From assembly GCA_037074765.1 (NCBI GenBank), contig JBAMDO010000147.1, positions 62,001 to 126,000 of the forward strand: 64,000 nucleotides of DNA. The letters run 5' to 3'. This DNA is from Mansonella perstans (Eukaryota > Nematoda > Chromadorea > Rhabditida > Onchocercidae). The notes beneath the pieces are model-generated. The model had not been told where the DNA came from. It was given only the letters and a program-made list of their open reading frames with translations, and did no database searches. The position numbers and the translations under genes are program-made. Shown here piece by piece: positions 51,491 to 63,942 of the stretch; the stretch's first letter is position 1; each line of letters starts with the position of its first letter.

Positions 51491-54400
51491 GCAACCTTGA
51501 ACAGGCAGATTTGTCTTACTTAACATATTCTTCTACGTAGCAGTGCTCTCAAGTGAATGTTTCAATTTCTCAAGTTTTTAATTTTTTTATGTCTTTCAGA
51601 TGCCATGATCAGACAGACAACTTCATGTCTTCTTATGTACTCTTAAAGTACTACTAGTCTTGGCTCATCATTATATTGACAGTGGTCTGAAGAAGAAGCA
51701 CTGACTCATTTTCCCTTCATTTTAAATTTTACTTTCTTTGTCTATCAGTGAGATTGCATTGTTGTCAAAGAAAGAGTCAACACAATCTATTTTCCGTTTC
51801 ATTCTGGATTGCTGTCACTGTCACCTCTCCTCCTAGTTCTACTCATCCAATCTGAACAAATTAATGGCCGTACATCCATCGATAATGACCATTGCAAGTT
51901 AGCCGTACATCCCGATATGACTGACCATTGCAAGTTATTCATTACAAATCAGTTACTGTTCAACGACTCCATAGAAACATCCGATATCTCGAGAGCACCA
52001 AAAGAATAAACCAGTTGGTTGCGTGGTTCGTTGAAGATGCTTATCGCAGTTGTGTACTGTAGGTTCAGGTTCAGAGAACATCTTAATTGCTTTCTTTTAT
52101 GAATAACTATAACGGTGAAGATCGATAGAGTCTGATTATTGCAAGACTATAGCAACTTCCTTCCTTACTTCCTCTCAATTTATCTTATACACTGTAATAT
52201 TCAGGAAAGGAGACTTTATCGTAATTTCAGTGCGTTTTTATTTCAGTTAAAAAAAAAAAAAAAAATGAATTAAATTTAAATTTGGTACAACTTTCATTCA
52301 CAATTTCTCACAATGTATATAATCCTACAATGCTAATGCAGTAATGACTTTTTCCAAAGTGTCCCACAATACAAATACTGTAGCAAATGGTCTTTCAATC
52401 TTCATCAGCTGTTCTCTGTTGTTCAGAAATCGCCCTTGATATACGTATTGCTAAGGGAGCAAGTCATTTGTTGTTGCATAGGTCGTTTGAATCAAATGTT
52501 AAATTTTGGAAATCTCTGCAAAAAATTGAATAAAGCAGAAATGAAAACTCTCTGGAGAGAGCATATGGAGAGGAATTTAATCCTCTTTAAGTCCTATTTG
52601 AATCGAATCTTAACTGAAAAATCACTACCTTTTTAACGTGTTTTTGAAATGTTTATTTTTACGGAAGATATGTTAAGTAGCTAATGATGATTTTTTGTCC
52701 AAAACTGCTTCCTATGAAATTTGCAAATTTGTTTGAAACTAAATAAGCAAAAGTATTAGGTGACATTAGGTGAAATCCTATCAATGTATTGCTGTATAAG
52801 CTGTTGAATTATGTTGTCAAAATTAATTAGCATGCTCTGAGTACCAATTAAGTTCTAACCGTAATTAACAAAAGAAGTTTTGGGTTTTAATAAAATCGCT
52901 TTTTTTTTGTTTTATCTTAATTGCTTTTAAAATATCTTTTCACAAATTGCTTTGAGTTGACAAATCTCTTCAACAAATATTTCTGTTTGGATTTGGACTC
53001 GTTCTACTTCTCGAGAACTCCCTGTTATATATGGTTTGTCTTTTCGTTGTGAATTTTTTCCAGCTGTTAAAGTCCGTTGAATTTTAATCCTTTAACAAAC
53101 TTCTTCATTCTGACCTTCTTGCTGTACAATGACTGCCGAGCTTCGAGCTTAAAAGTTTCTTCAACTTTATACGGCAATATCTTTGTAAAGGCAGGAATCA
53201 TATGAATCACAGGGAAATCATTAATGACCGGTCACAATGGAAGCACAGGAAACACGTGGAAGTATTGACCTCTCTGACTTTTGGGATCATACATCTGAAA
53301 TAGAATCATACATTTGAATAGACCAGAATAGATTCGCTAACGTGAATCAGAAAATAGTGGAAATTAAGAATATGAAATAGCATAATATGTTTGAGTAGGA
53401 ACTTCTATATGCGATCCTTCATTACGATGCATTTCGGTGCAAACTTGATGAATAACGGAATAGACTTCTGGATGTTTGTGGTATTCTGATGGAGTAGTGG
53501 GAAATCACAGTTGTTGGAACTTTGTTAAAAAGGAAAAAAATTGCTAAACCAGTGATCAAAATCAATGTCATCAATGAATATCCTTTAAAAGTTAAGATCG
53601 AAATGTCAATTTTGTTTGTGCTTCAAAAATGACAACGCAATTTATAAGAGACGAACAGCTTAAAATTTCCATGACCTACAAATAATAGCTCAGTTGAAGA
53701 GCAGCTGTCCAAGCCTATCTTCATCAGTCCATTTGTCCGTTATTTTACTTCCTTTTGCACTCTTCTCTCATTTGCTCTCCTACCACCACCTTTAGAGGAA
53801 CAACAACAAAAGGAGAAAAGGCCATTATGTAAAATAGTCTCCCTGTTAGAGCTGCTCTTATTTTTACAAATTCATATTAGTAATGCAATAATTCCCTCTC
53901 TGACATTTGCAGTAGCTAATATGACTTGAGCACAAAAATCATCTTTTCTTCCTCTCATACATACCCAAGCAACAACTGGACGCTTTTTCTTCATTGTCTG
54001 ATGATGTCGTCCACACTAGGCTCAATAAGATAGTCCCTTTTTGAAAGTTTCCTGATGATAGCTAGACTTCAGTGACAAGAAACATCTACTTGTACACATG
54101 TAGTGTCTTCGAGACATCTTCTTGGCTTATTTCTGAATCTTCTATCTTTCCCTTTTATGACATCCATCAATTACATGTGCCAGTTGAGCTCAATTTTGAG
54201 TTTCTGAATAAGGAATAATTCCCAGTTTCAAGTTTTTTAAGAATTTTTGCACTTTTTTGGACAACTCATTCCAAGATTAATAAATTTATTCGAGTGCTAA
54301 TTAACAATTTATTCGAGTGCTAATTAAACTTTTGAATTTTTAAAATGTTTGTTATCTCCTCGTATTTTTCTTTATCACTGTTGCTGAACAGAGAGTAATT

Positions 54401-54707
54401 AGCTGAAGAAAGTTTGTGTCACAGTAGGAAATTTCTTTTTTATCTCACTGTCTTCATTAATTTTAATCTCTTTTTGCTACAACTTCAGTAAATTTCACAC
54501 TCCTTAAACTTGTTCGACATCAAGTGAATATGATCTGTCTCGTGATCCACTTTTTATATTCAAATCAAAGTAAAACATTGTAATATCAAAAGGTGACACT
54601 GTGTACGAAATCATTTCATTTCATAGGAACTGTCCATCCAGAAGCCGCCTTGAATTACAAGGTGAGAAATATTTCAAGAATAAGACTAACGACTTGCCAA
54701 TTTGTCT

Positions 54708-54771
54708 GAAGTGAACATACACAAAGATACAGACACATACACAGACACACACAGACACACACACACGCACA

Positions 54772-54815
<44 letters not shown>
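54708..54815. repeat. (CA)n microsatellite
   Basis: Long imperfect then perfect CA dinucleotide run. The apparent Cys/Val-rich minus-strand ORFs are its translation. Confidence 0.95.
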
Positions 54816-54817
<2 letters not shown>

Positions 54818-55754
54818 AAGCAGCATGCACACATGCACACATAGCGTGAGGCGAGAATAAGTAAATCGGTGTTAGTTATTAAATCGTTAAATGATTAATT
54901 TTCAGTGGCATAGTGGAGTAGAAGTATGGATAGATGGATGTATGGATGAATGGATCGATTGGAGCCTGTGGGGATTGAAGTGATGGAGAGAAAAGGCAAT
55001 TCGTTGTCATTTCTCTAATTAAAACAACCCTTTGCTTTTGATACTTTAGAAGAAGAAGGTAAAGAAACAGTATTTTCTGACTATTTCCAACAAATACTAT
55101 TTTCTAATTATTATTTAATTCTTTAAGCTTTTTTGTACATTTCGAGTGTGGCGGAATTCTAATTTCAGCTGATGATAAGAAGAATTGGCGGAATCTAATT
55201 TTATGATGACAAGAAGGATTGCTTGTCACAGATGAGATAAGCAATTAATGCGTGTAAAACTAATGAAAGTTAATTAATGAAACCAATTAATGATACTTGA
55301 TCGAATATTCTGAGCACTATTGTTTAATTCCGAGAGATAAATTCAAAGTGTGAAAACTAATCCTTACTGATTACAAGAAATTTGCCAAGTTTTGTTCATT
55401 TTCTTCACTTCCTTATTTTTTATTTAACTTTTTTTTTTTCACATAAGGAACAAATTTCAACGAAGTTTGATTATTAAACCCGACATTCGAATAAATCCAT
55501 CAGTTACCTTATTTGAAGGTAGGATGAGTTCAGCAGTCGATTCCATTTAAAATTTGAATTGAATTTGTCGGACAGTCACCTTAAGTGGTAATTATTTCTG
55601 TAATATATTGCTGATACCGCCGCTCTCCCCTTCCCTTTTTCCCCCGTAGAGCTGAAACCTTTCTCGTATTTCCTTTACTGCTTTTGTAGAACGACTGATC
55701 ACTTTCAAATTATTGCATTAATTTCAAAAATTTTTTGCTTAATTGATAATGCTT

Positions 55755-55767
55755 GTGTTCTTTGCAG
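55755..55767 (+). promoter_or_regulatory. Possible trans-splice or 5' UTR acceptor of the RING gene
   Basis: GTTCTTTGCAG ends 16 bp before the initiator ATG at 55784 with no coding exon upstream, the usual spacing of a nematode spliced-leader acceptor. Inference only. Confidence 0.35.
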
Positions 55768-55783
55768 AGAGATATTGAAATAA

Positions 55784-58700
55784 ATGAAGTGGCTGCGAAG
55801 GCATTGCTATATTTTGGTACTTTATATCTTTCACGCTACTGTCCAGGTGTGTTCATCAACAATATTGTTAATTTATATTAAATTAAAATCGGGAAGAAAT
55901 GCAAGTTTTGTTGTCCACATGAAAAAAAGCAATGAATTGTTTAAGCGTTAAAAGGTCTAACGGTAATTGTCCGACGTAGTATTCAGCGCAAGAATTAGAA
56001 GTTGTATGAGTGAAAGATTAGCTGTTACATGCGCATGATGTGAAGGGTTACGTGTTACATGTGCATAGTGTGAAGGGTTGCGTGTTGCATGCTTAACTTG
56101 AGAATGATGTTGTCTTCTGCTCGCATAAAGAGAATTAAAAAATCAACTCATTCCTTCTTTTTTATAGTATGCAGGTTATCGTATGTTTAAAGGTATGGGA
56201 TCTATCAGTAAATTGGTAAATACTTGTATCTGTAAACATACAAAGTTCATTTCATGTAATTTTGACCTGATTAAAATTTGCAAATGAATTCAAATCTTTT
56301 AAAAAATTATAGTTCGATCCAACTATTTTAGTCGTATTTCCATTTTAATATCGACTCACTGAACAGAAACTTTGATGAAACTGTGAAAAATGTATGTTGG
56401 TGTGAAAAATTTCCAATTTTCAAAAAATTGAAAATTTCAAAATATGATGAGGACAGAGGACATAATGACGAAAAAAGTACGAATACAAATTAGAATCATC
56501 GATCCATCATTGATAATGTTGTTTTTTGATTTTCTCACTCACTATTCTGAAAATTTCTTTCAAGTCTTCTTCATATCTTTCAGTCTTTCATTTGTGGGAC
56601 CGAAGCAGAGCCTCATCACAAATCCTTCCTCTCATTCCAGGAAATATCGAAGCAGAGCCTCATCACAAATCTTTCCTCTCATTCCAGGAAATTTCGTTTC
56701 AAAATTTCTAAGGCTTACACTCATGGCTGTTGTTGTTTGCAGTCACTTCGACAAGATGTTTCCTTTGTCCTTTCTGATCCATCTGTTATAGTAACCAATT
56801 TAACCACTGAGTGTTTAACATTTCAAATCAGTTTAATTTTAATTAGACTGGATTATTTCGGCATTGGTAACACATTATCGAATTCATCACAGAAATCCTT
56901 CCTGTTAAGAAAATGCAGAAATGCAAGAGTGAACGACACTTGTTATCTCAGTCCCTTCACAGTTTAGTATAAGTTCGACATTCTCTCCTCATCCCTTTAG
57001 GCCCAGAATAGGCATGCGACAATTGCGACATTCTCTCCTCATCCCTTCGAACCCAGAATAGGCATGCGACAATTGATTCAAAAGGACCTATTTACACAAT
57101 GAAATAAAAGTGACTGTGTGTTTACGCAACTAGCAAATTTCCATTCACTGTTTCGCTGCTATTAGTTCAAATTATGGATTTGAGATCACAAGTAGAAACA
57201 TTTCAACGACTGATTGATTGATTGGTACTGATGTATCCAGAATTATGACAAGCAAGTGTCTCTATTGAAATATGATACATTTTGAAATATCTTTAATTTG
57301 TATAGCCACTATGTTGATATAGGACTAAGGCAGCTTATGTAAGTAAATAAATGACTGATAGTCAGAAGGAACATAAAACGGCCAGAAAACAAAAAGAAAA
57401 ATCTTTGTTTTGCTGAAGTTGCTCTTCATTTACTGCTAGAATCCTTCATTCCTCTATTTCACAGAGCTCTCCGGGCACAGCAGTGTGAACATAGATAGAA
57501 GACTGAAATGTATCAGAAAAATTAAAAGTTAATGGATTTACATATTACTTTTTGATTACTGTATCCATACATGTCCAGAAAATTTGCAGCGAGAGATTTC
57601 TTCAGGTGGATTTTCCAAGATGTGCAACAGTTAGGTAAAGAGCTGAAGGAATTTGAATTACAATCTGAATTAAAGCTGTCATCTTACAAAGAAATGCCTT
57701 GAAATCTCTCTCTCTCTCTCTACTTATTTTCATGAGCCAAGTAAATAATGCCTTGAAGTCTTTCTCTCTACTTTATTTTTATGAACCAAGTAAATAATGC
57801 CTTGAAGTCTCTCTTTCTACTTATTTTTATGAGCCAGGTAAATATTGCCTTGAGTTTCTCTCTACTTATTTTTATGAGCAAAGTAAATACCGGGAAGGAA
57901 GTATAAGTAAATAAAACAAAACAAAACAACGCTCTCTGAGAGTTACGATCTTTCGTTTGTTTATGTTAAATGAATTAATTAGACATATAAATGTTGGAAA
58001 TGAATTTTGTCATATTTGAAATTGTCATTGAAAATTGCTAATAAATTTCAGTTCCAACATTCACAGCATCAGTTGCTGCAATGTGGAACGGCAACATTCA
58101 ATAGATTGTTGTTTGAACCACCATTCCGATCGAATTCTCTACCAATGGGTCGTTTAATATATATACCATTGGATCAAATCGTAGGCGGTGATATCTGTCA
58201 ACTAGTCACTACTAGTTCGAAATTAAATTCCGCATATTCTTCATCAACCAGCTATCAGGTTTTTTCAAATCCTTTTCTGAATACCAGATCCCGACAATGC
58301 AAATAGGATTGTTCATGTAGTGGCCATTGCTAGCCAATATCAGTTGTTGCTGATGTGGTCTTGAACTCTTGAACTTGATACAGCCAACAGTTAGTGCATC
58401 TGATTGCCCTCAGTAATCGTATCCGCAGCAGCCTTCTGGCTCATTTCGATATCAGGCTTCCACTTTGACTAGTCCACTTATTATACCTGGATACATAATG
58501 GCAAAATTTTGGATTTCACTGAAGAATTAATAAATTTTACAGCAAATAATAACAATCTGTGAGAATTGTACGGAATGCTCAACCAGTTTGAGCAGTATCT
58601 ATCTATATTTGAAACGGATGCTGAAAGGTATCGAAATTTCGTTGATTGTTGTAATTCGTGGTATCAGTAGTCATCGACATGTGAGCAACATCGACGACGA

Positions 58701-61271
58701 GAAAAAGATCCGTTTTGCATTCATCGAGGAAGAAACACCAATCGCACTGGAAGACTGTCAAATTATAGATGCAAACGATGGAGATGCTTTGCGAAGTTTC
58801 TCGAAAACTTCCGTCCTTTTTGTCTCTATTTCATTCATCATTTTGATGGTCATTTCGCTTGCTTGGCTCGTCTTTTATTATGTGCAAAGGTTAGGCTGAC
58901 TAAATTTCATCAAACTATTTCCTATTTTTCAAATTATTTTAAATGACAAACGAAATTAAAAACTCGCGATTTCAGACAAAGAAAGTAACATGTTTTTTAG
59001 AAACTTAGTAGCTTAATTAATAGGAGAAGCTTGAGCTTCTCCCATTCAGTACCCTAATAGTCGGAAAGTTAACACGATTACGATACAGTAATACAATCAT
59101 TTCATTATCCTAATAGTCGAAAAGTTAACACGATTATAATACAGTAAGATAATCATCTAATCTTATTCCTGACATTGCTTCGTTTCGAAGCTTAACTTGG
59201 CCTTCTCTTTTCATTCATACATTTCCTGAAGTTTTCTTTCGGAATATTTTCATCGTAAAATCCTGTTTCATCCTGTTCGTTGTATTTCCCTGATCAGTTT
59301 GCACATTATACCGGATGTTCATTTCTTGTATTGTTCCCCAACTTAGGTTCCGTTATGCGCATGCCAAAGATCGTCTTCAAAGACGGCTATTCAATGCGGC
59401 CAAGAAAGCGCTGACACGGATTCCAACAAGGCCAATTCGAATTGGGGACAAAGAGCTCGATGCCGATTGTCCCGTTTGCATTGATCCGTATCGGGCCGGC
59501 GATATTATTCGTTCACTTCCGTGTAGGTAATGCGTTCTCATCATTATATTTTGCTTGTAGTCTTTTTATTTATTAGGCAAATTTGAACAATTCCTATAAA
59601 TTTTAAAACTCAGGCTACAGGCTTAAAGGATATATATCGGTGAATAATAATATTCAACAATAATACTCAGCGTTTTCAAAAGAAATTTACTCAGTGATAA
59701 ATAATGAATATTCTCGAATTTTCCAGGATTAATGATAGGTAATGAATATTCTCGATTTTTCTAGAATTATGCTCCAAAAAAAGAAGAATTTCAGACACAT
59801 ATTCCATAAAACATGTGTTGATCCGTGGCTTCTAGAACACAGGACTTGTCCAATGTGTAAAAGCGATATTCTAAAGGTATTTCAATTTTTCTTCTATTGT
59901 ATCAGTAATGTTTAAAATATGACTAAATATAAATAGAACACATACCTGACGTTACTTAACACATATCTGACGTAACTTAACACATGCCTTACTCATCGTT
60001 TCAGGCTTTCGGATATTATATATCGACAGATCGATGTACACACAGGGAAAGTATTCATCAGTCGCCACGGGAGGGAGATGTGTTAAGCGTCGATGCAAAC
60101 TCCTTAACTGGCTCTGAATCCACATATCCACATGCCGGACATGCTGACGTGCAAGGTCCATCCAATACGCCAGCTTTGCTGCAACTTCTTCAGGTAAAAA
60201 ATATCGTCCAGAATGTTATGAACAGCATCCAGTTACTATAATTACTTTATGTAGCACTCTGCAGCTACCGGATATTCTTCATTTCGGTTTTAAAAGTAGA
60301 ATCCAATTATTATAATTACTTCAGTGTAACACTCAGCTGCCGATAATCGGATATTCTTCATCCCGGTTTTTAAAGTACTTCTTGGAACCCATTCTGCTAA
60401 CTACCTTTTCAACGTTAAATGGTAATTTCGTCTTTGATCTCACCCATAAAATCGTTGATATTCTGAAAAAACGAAAGATATTCCGATCGATATCGTAAGC
60501 GATACTTAGATACTGTCACTTTCACAACTATAATACTATTGTAACATTTCAGGTAATGCATTGTACGAATGCTTTTTCAACAACAACGCCTCTCACAGTA
60601 GGACACAATCCATCTCCCTCAGGGAAAAGTGTCAACGGTGTGTTTGAACTTCGTTCTTATTTTTCCAGGCTTTTTCATTAATTGTCGCAAACGAGAATGA
60701 AAGTGAATCTCGTGTCAAATACCGTAGAGATTTTTTAAAAAGCTGTCTCTCGGTTACATATACTGGTATACCAGTGCATCATACGGTATACTAAATACGG
60801 TATTCTACAGTTCCATCACCTTCATACATGGTTCATTTTGTAGCGGATTCCACGCCGGAAAAGAATGCAACGAATCAGATTTCATGGCAGAGGCCGTCGT
60901 CGAGCGTTGTTTCTCATGCTGTAAACGTTCCACATTTCCGTTCACGTTCTCTGTCACAAGTGGTGACACCGCTTCAGTCACAAAAGTCCCACAGAGCCAC
61001 ACTGAGCTCAAATACACTCGATATCGGACTTACATCCGAATTTCATTTCTCCTTAATACCTACTACCAAAACTGTCACATCAACAAGTCTTGGCACTTCT
61101 TTATCCATGTTGCCAGCGTCACCCGACCTCACTTCATCTTTATTTCCAGTATCATCCATACGACCAAATAATCCCTGCCTGCAACAGAAACTGACCAGAA
61201 TAAAACGTGTCAACTCGCAGGACATCAAACGACCACCACTCAATTACTTGGCCAGCGTTGAATCGCTCTAA
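55784..61271 (+). CDS. Goliath/RNF130-like transmembrane RING-H2 E3 ubiquitin ligase
   Basis: Membrane E3 ligase of the PA-TM-RING type, acting on endosomal or cell-surface cargo. Eight exons, 55784-55846, 58052-58258, 58543-58889, 59347-59526, 59795-59876, 60005-60193, 60553-60637, 60811-61271, join in phase to 537 aa. Signal peptide at residues 1-20 ([18 protein letters not shown]). Lumenal region of about 150 residues in the PA-domain position, divergent. TM at about 178-203 ([20 protein letters not shown]). Juxtamembrane [20 protein letters not shown] is typical of Goliath/RNF130/149/150. RING-H2 at 247-286: [19 protein letters not shown], all eight ligands present. The C-terminal 240 residues are Ser/Thr-rich and look disordered. 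A C. elegans PLR-1/ZNRF3-type assignment is an alternative that I cannot exclude. Confidence 0.88.
56580..56700. repeat. Two-copy 49-bp direct repeat in RING-gene intron 1
   Basis: CGAAGCAGAGCCTCATCACA and CTCTCATTCCAGGAAAT occur twice in tandem. Confidence 0.8.
56975..57075. repeat. Two-copy 52-bp direct repeat in RING-gene intron 1
   Basis: CGACATTCTCTCCTCATCCC followed by CCCAGAATAGGCATGCGACA occurs twice with few differences. Confidence 0.8.
57690..57895. repeat. Roughly 50-bp tandem repeat, four copies, in RING-gene intron 1
   Basis: Units of AATGCCTTGAAGTCTCTCT...CTACTTATTTTTATGAGCCA...AGTAAAT, progressively shortened. Confidence 0.8.
59045..59160. repeat. Two-copy 53-bp direct repeat in RING-gene intron 3
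   Basis: CCTAATAGTCGGAAAGTTAA (second copy CGAAAAG) followed by CACGATTA and ATACAGTAA occurs twice. Confidence 0.75.
60228..60375. repeat. Two-copy direct repeat of about 75 bp in RING-gene intron 6
   Basis: Both copies contain CCA(G/A)TTA(C/T)TATAATTACTT, CACTC(T)GCAGCT and GGATATTCTTCAT followed by CGGTTTT. Confidence 0.65.
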
Positions 61272-62314
61272 CATTGATTGATCTCTCAGTTTTTGAAAAT
61301 CGTAAATCTTCTGAAACTTTTACAAACATTTTAAACTTTGCAGAATGTTAGGACAAAAGGACATCAGTGTTGTTGAACGATACGCATACGCATAAGTTCC
61401 ATAAGTCCTCCTTCGTACACAGGCTTCAATTCTGAAATATATTATATTTCATTAGGTTTCGATAATTTCCTTTTATGTATCCTGAAATGCAATATTTTGC
61501 CATGATACTTTGTTTTTTGCCTTATCTAAGATTAAGCTTTGACTGAGAGAGATAAATCGGAATCGTATAATACACAAACTCGATCACCGAAAAAATCGTG
61601 ATACAGTGGGATAGAATCAGTTACATCCGGAAGAAACAAAAATTTGTTGGATTTTATTAAATATTACACCTAAAAAATTTCAAGCTACCCCGTCTAAATC
61701 GTTCTCTAAATATTGAAAAAAGATCATTTCGAACTTTTCAAAGAAAAACTTTCAAATGTACTGAAAATTTTATTCCTTCTAATAACTGCACATCAAAACT
61801 TTTGACATCTGAGGAGGGATTAGGCATTACTTAGTTTCTTTAGTGTACTCCCATATCTCAAAAGAAATTAGCGATCAATGGGTAAAAAAATTTGTAACAC
61901 ACGAAACTGACAAAGAAATTATGGAAGAAATAAGTGATACTACTATTATTAGTAATAATAGTGTCATTACTACTACTACTATTACTATTACTATTACCAC
62001 TATTATTAATACTACTGTAACCGATTTATGATCAATGATAGAGCTAAGGATTGTTTAACTTTCATTTAAGCAAAAATGATATTACTGTTACTAGCAAACT
62101 GACCTACTGCTGAACTGTGATATCAATATATTGTATAAATTTTGAGTGGTGTAATGGCATTGGACGTTACGACATACGTATTAGGGAGAAATCGCAAATA
62201 TGTGAAACAGTGGCACTGTGAAAGTTATAGTGATTTGTAATGCTATATTATAATTATAATGTTATTTTCACATAATCGTGATCAAAGCTGTATACATGTG
62301 CAAATAAATTGAAA
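61272..62314. other. Gap between the RING gene and the NCBP2AS2-like gene
   Basis: Convergent 3' flanks, AT-rich. An (ACT/ATT)n trinucleotide run at about 61935-62015 makes a Thr/Ile-rich frame that is not a gene. No other feature seen. Confidence 0.5.
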
Positions 62315-62872
62315 TTATTTCTTCTGTGCAAGTGATTTTTTGAATTCTTTAAAAAATGTCTTTGAGAAAAATCCAATTCGTCTGGAAAAATCCTGAAAGA
62401 TCGATGTGCGCATACCATATATTGTTGAGACGAAAAAACGCGCTGCTGATCGAATTACTCTTGAATCGGCTAACTGCAAAATAAAATGAAAAAATTGAAA
62501 TGAGTTGAAAACTAAAGCAGACATCATTATCCAATTCCTATTTGATTTCAATTTATTTTACTATGTCCATTTGTGTTTTTTTCTAGTTAAATAAGCGAAT
62601 TTGGAATTGCGCTGCCCTTCTGTTTTTTCCCATTCCATTTTGATAATACATACTGAAGATTCTTTACAATGGGGAACAAAACACTTCATATATAAATATT
62701 AAAAGTTAGCTCATCTAATAATCTCACACTGACATTAGCGCTGACCACCTGACCGCTACCTAAACATTTTTAAATAATTACACTTTATCATTTTAGTAAT
62801 ATGTCCGAAAAAATAGCTAAGACAAATGGTTAAATTACCTTCCGAATCACATGTTCTTGGTTTAAATATTGC
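62315..62872 (-). CDS. NCBP2AS2-like small protein, 5' end unresolved
   Basis: Two minus-strand exons: 62872-62839 (reads QYLNQEHVIRK) and 62473-62315 (reads LADSRVIRSAARFFVST, ends KSLAQKK-stop). The splice sites are good (TTTTCAG / AAG|GTAATT / TTTTGCAG) and the frame is continuous. The run from QEHVIRKLADSRVIRSAAR matches, residue for residue in pattern, the core of the small vertebrate NCBP2AS2 family (...VERLSESRPIRRAAQ...), whose length is near 100 aa. The role of that family is poorly defined; I do not assign one. The first exon should add about 8-15 residues, end in phase 2, and lie right of 62880. I could not identify it with confidence. Confidence 0.55.
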
Positions 62873-62971
62873 CTGAAAATGATGGTTATTTTTTGAAAAC
62901 TCAACGATAAATTCAACACATTTCCCTTATATTAAAAGATTCATTTCATGTTTTCTTTTTCAATTTGCATA

Positions 62972-63190
62972 GCGAATTCATCACTGTATATTAAGATATA
63001 CCAATAATGGATTTTATGGCGTATTCATCACTACATATTAAGATATACTAATAATGGATTTTATGGCGGATTCATCACTACATATTAAGATATAATGGAT
63101 TTTATGGCGGATTCATCACTACATATTAAGATATACTAATAATGGATTGTATGGCGAATTCTTCATATTAAGATATAATAATAATGGATT
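62972..63190. repeat. 47-bp tandem repeat, about 4.5 copies
   Basis: Units of ATTCATCACTACATATTAAG followed by ATATACTAATAATGGATTTT and ATGGCG; one unit has an internal deletion of about 8 bp. Confidence 0.9.
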
Positions 63191-63621
63191 TGGCCATAAT
63201 TTTCTTTGTGAATGACCACTTTGTTTGAATTCATGCATCTAGCAAACAGAAACTCGACCCATCTCATACCTTGGCAACCAATTCTGTCTACATCTCCATC
63301 AATAAGATTGCATCCTAGTCAGTGTAATATTATCTTTTTTGAAAAAAAGCAAAATATTCGCTAGTAATGTCAACTCGTTATAAATAATGCATCACGTGAT
63401 ACGTAATACGTAATGCGTACGTGCGGCACGTGTTGTCCGCGAAATGCGATAAGAAAATACATTATGCGAGTGATCAAAAACAAAAAAGCAAGTCCGTCAA
63501 TGTACGTGGATTTAATACAATTTAAGTGGAACAAAAAAGCAACGCTAGAAAATCAGTGTAACTGCGATACCTTAAGAACTGATGCCACATAATGGATATA
63601 CCATGTGAAAGACAATCTTCT

Positions 63622-63745
63622 ACCTGAAATCACTCCAATTAAGCTACCATATCCTGAAATCACTCTAATAAGCTGCCATGTCCTGAAATCACTCTAATGA
63701 AACCACTCTAATTATCCTGAAATCACTCCAACTAAGCTACTATAA
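63622..63745. repeat. Roughly 30-bp tandem repeat, four copies
   Basis: Units start CCTGAAATCACTC(C/T)AA followed by TTAAGCT(A/G)CCAT; the third unit carries an insertion. Confidence 0.8.
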
Positions 63746-63867
63746 ACAAACCCGTGACTTCTTTGCATAAACCCTGGCAGTCGGCACAGATCGATAAAAT
63801 GACATATATCTGGACATCAACCCATCGCAAAGTGAATTTAAGCCTTATTTTGTAAGTGTGAGCTAGT

Positions 63868-63942
63868 GTCATCCGGTTATCCGGTCTAGTGTGTTATCCA
63901 ATTGCCCGGTCTGGTGTGTCATCCAGTTACCCGGTCTAGTCG
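63868..63942. repeat. 25-bp tandem repeat, three copies
   Basis: Units of TCATCCGGTTATCCGGTCTA followed by GTGTG, with few substitutions. GC content is higher than the surroundings. Confidence 0.85.

Larger units (their letters stand above)
47780..55783. other. 8-kb repeat-rich intergenic region, no supported gene
   Basis: No conserved coding exon recognised on either strand. It contains a 73-bp repeat (48287-48500), a 178-bp repeat (48595-49117), a two-copy repeat of about 97 bp (49580-49755), nested duplications (49975-50310), a long inverted repeat (51393-51490), a two-copy repeat (51860-51930) and a CA microsatellite (54708-54815). The right end is the promoter of the RING gene. Open frames such as 52436-52636 and 51809-52009 show no domain, splice partner or composition that would mark them as genes. 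Confidence 0.5.

Noticed and set aside
52436..52636. 66-codon ORF in the gene-free region
   Set aside because: No recognisable family, no supporting splice partners, and a length expected by chance in 8 kb.
54621..54842. Cys/Val-rich ORFs on the minus strand
   Set aside because: Translation of the CA microsatellite.
56444..56791. 115-codon ORF in the RING gene's first intron
   Set aside because: Half of it is a duplicated 49-bp repeat. Exon 1 joins exon 2 at 58052 in phase without it.
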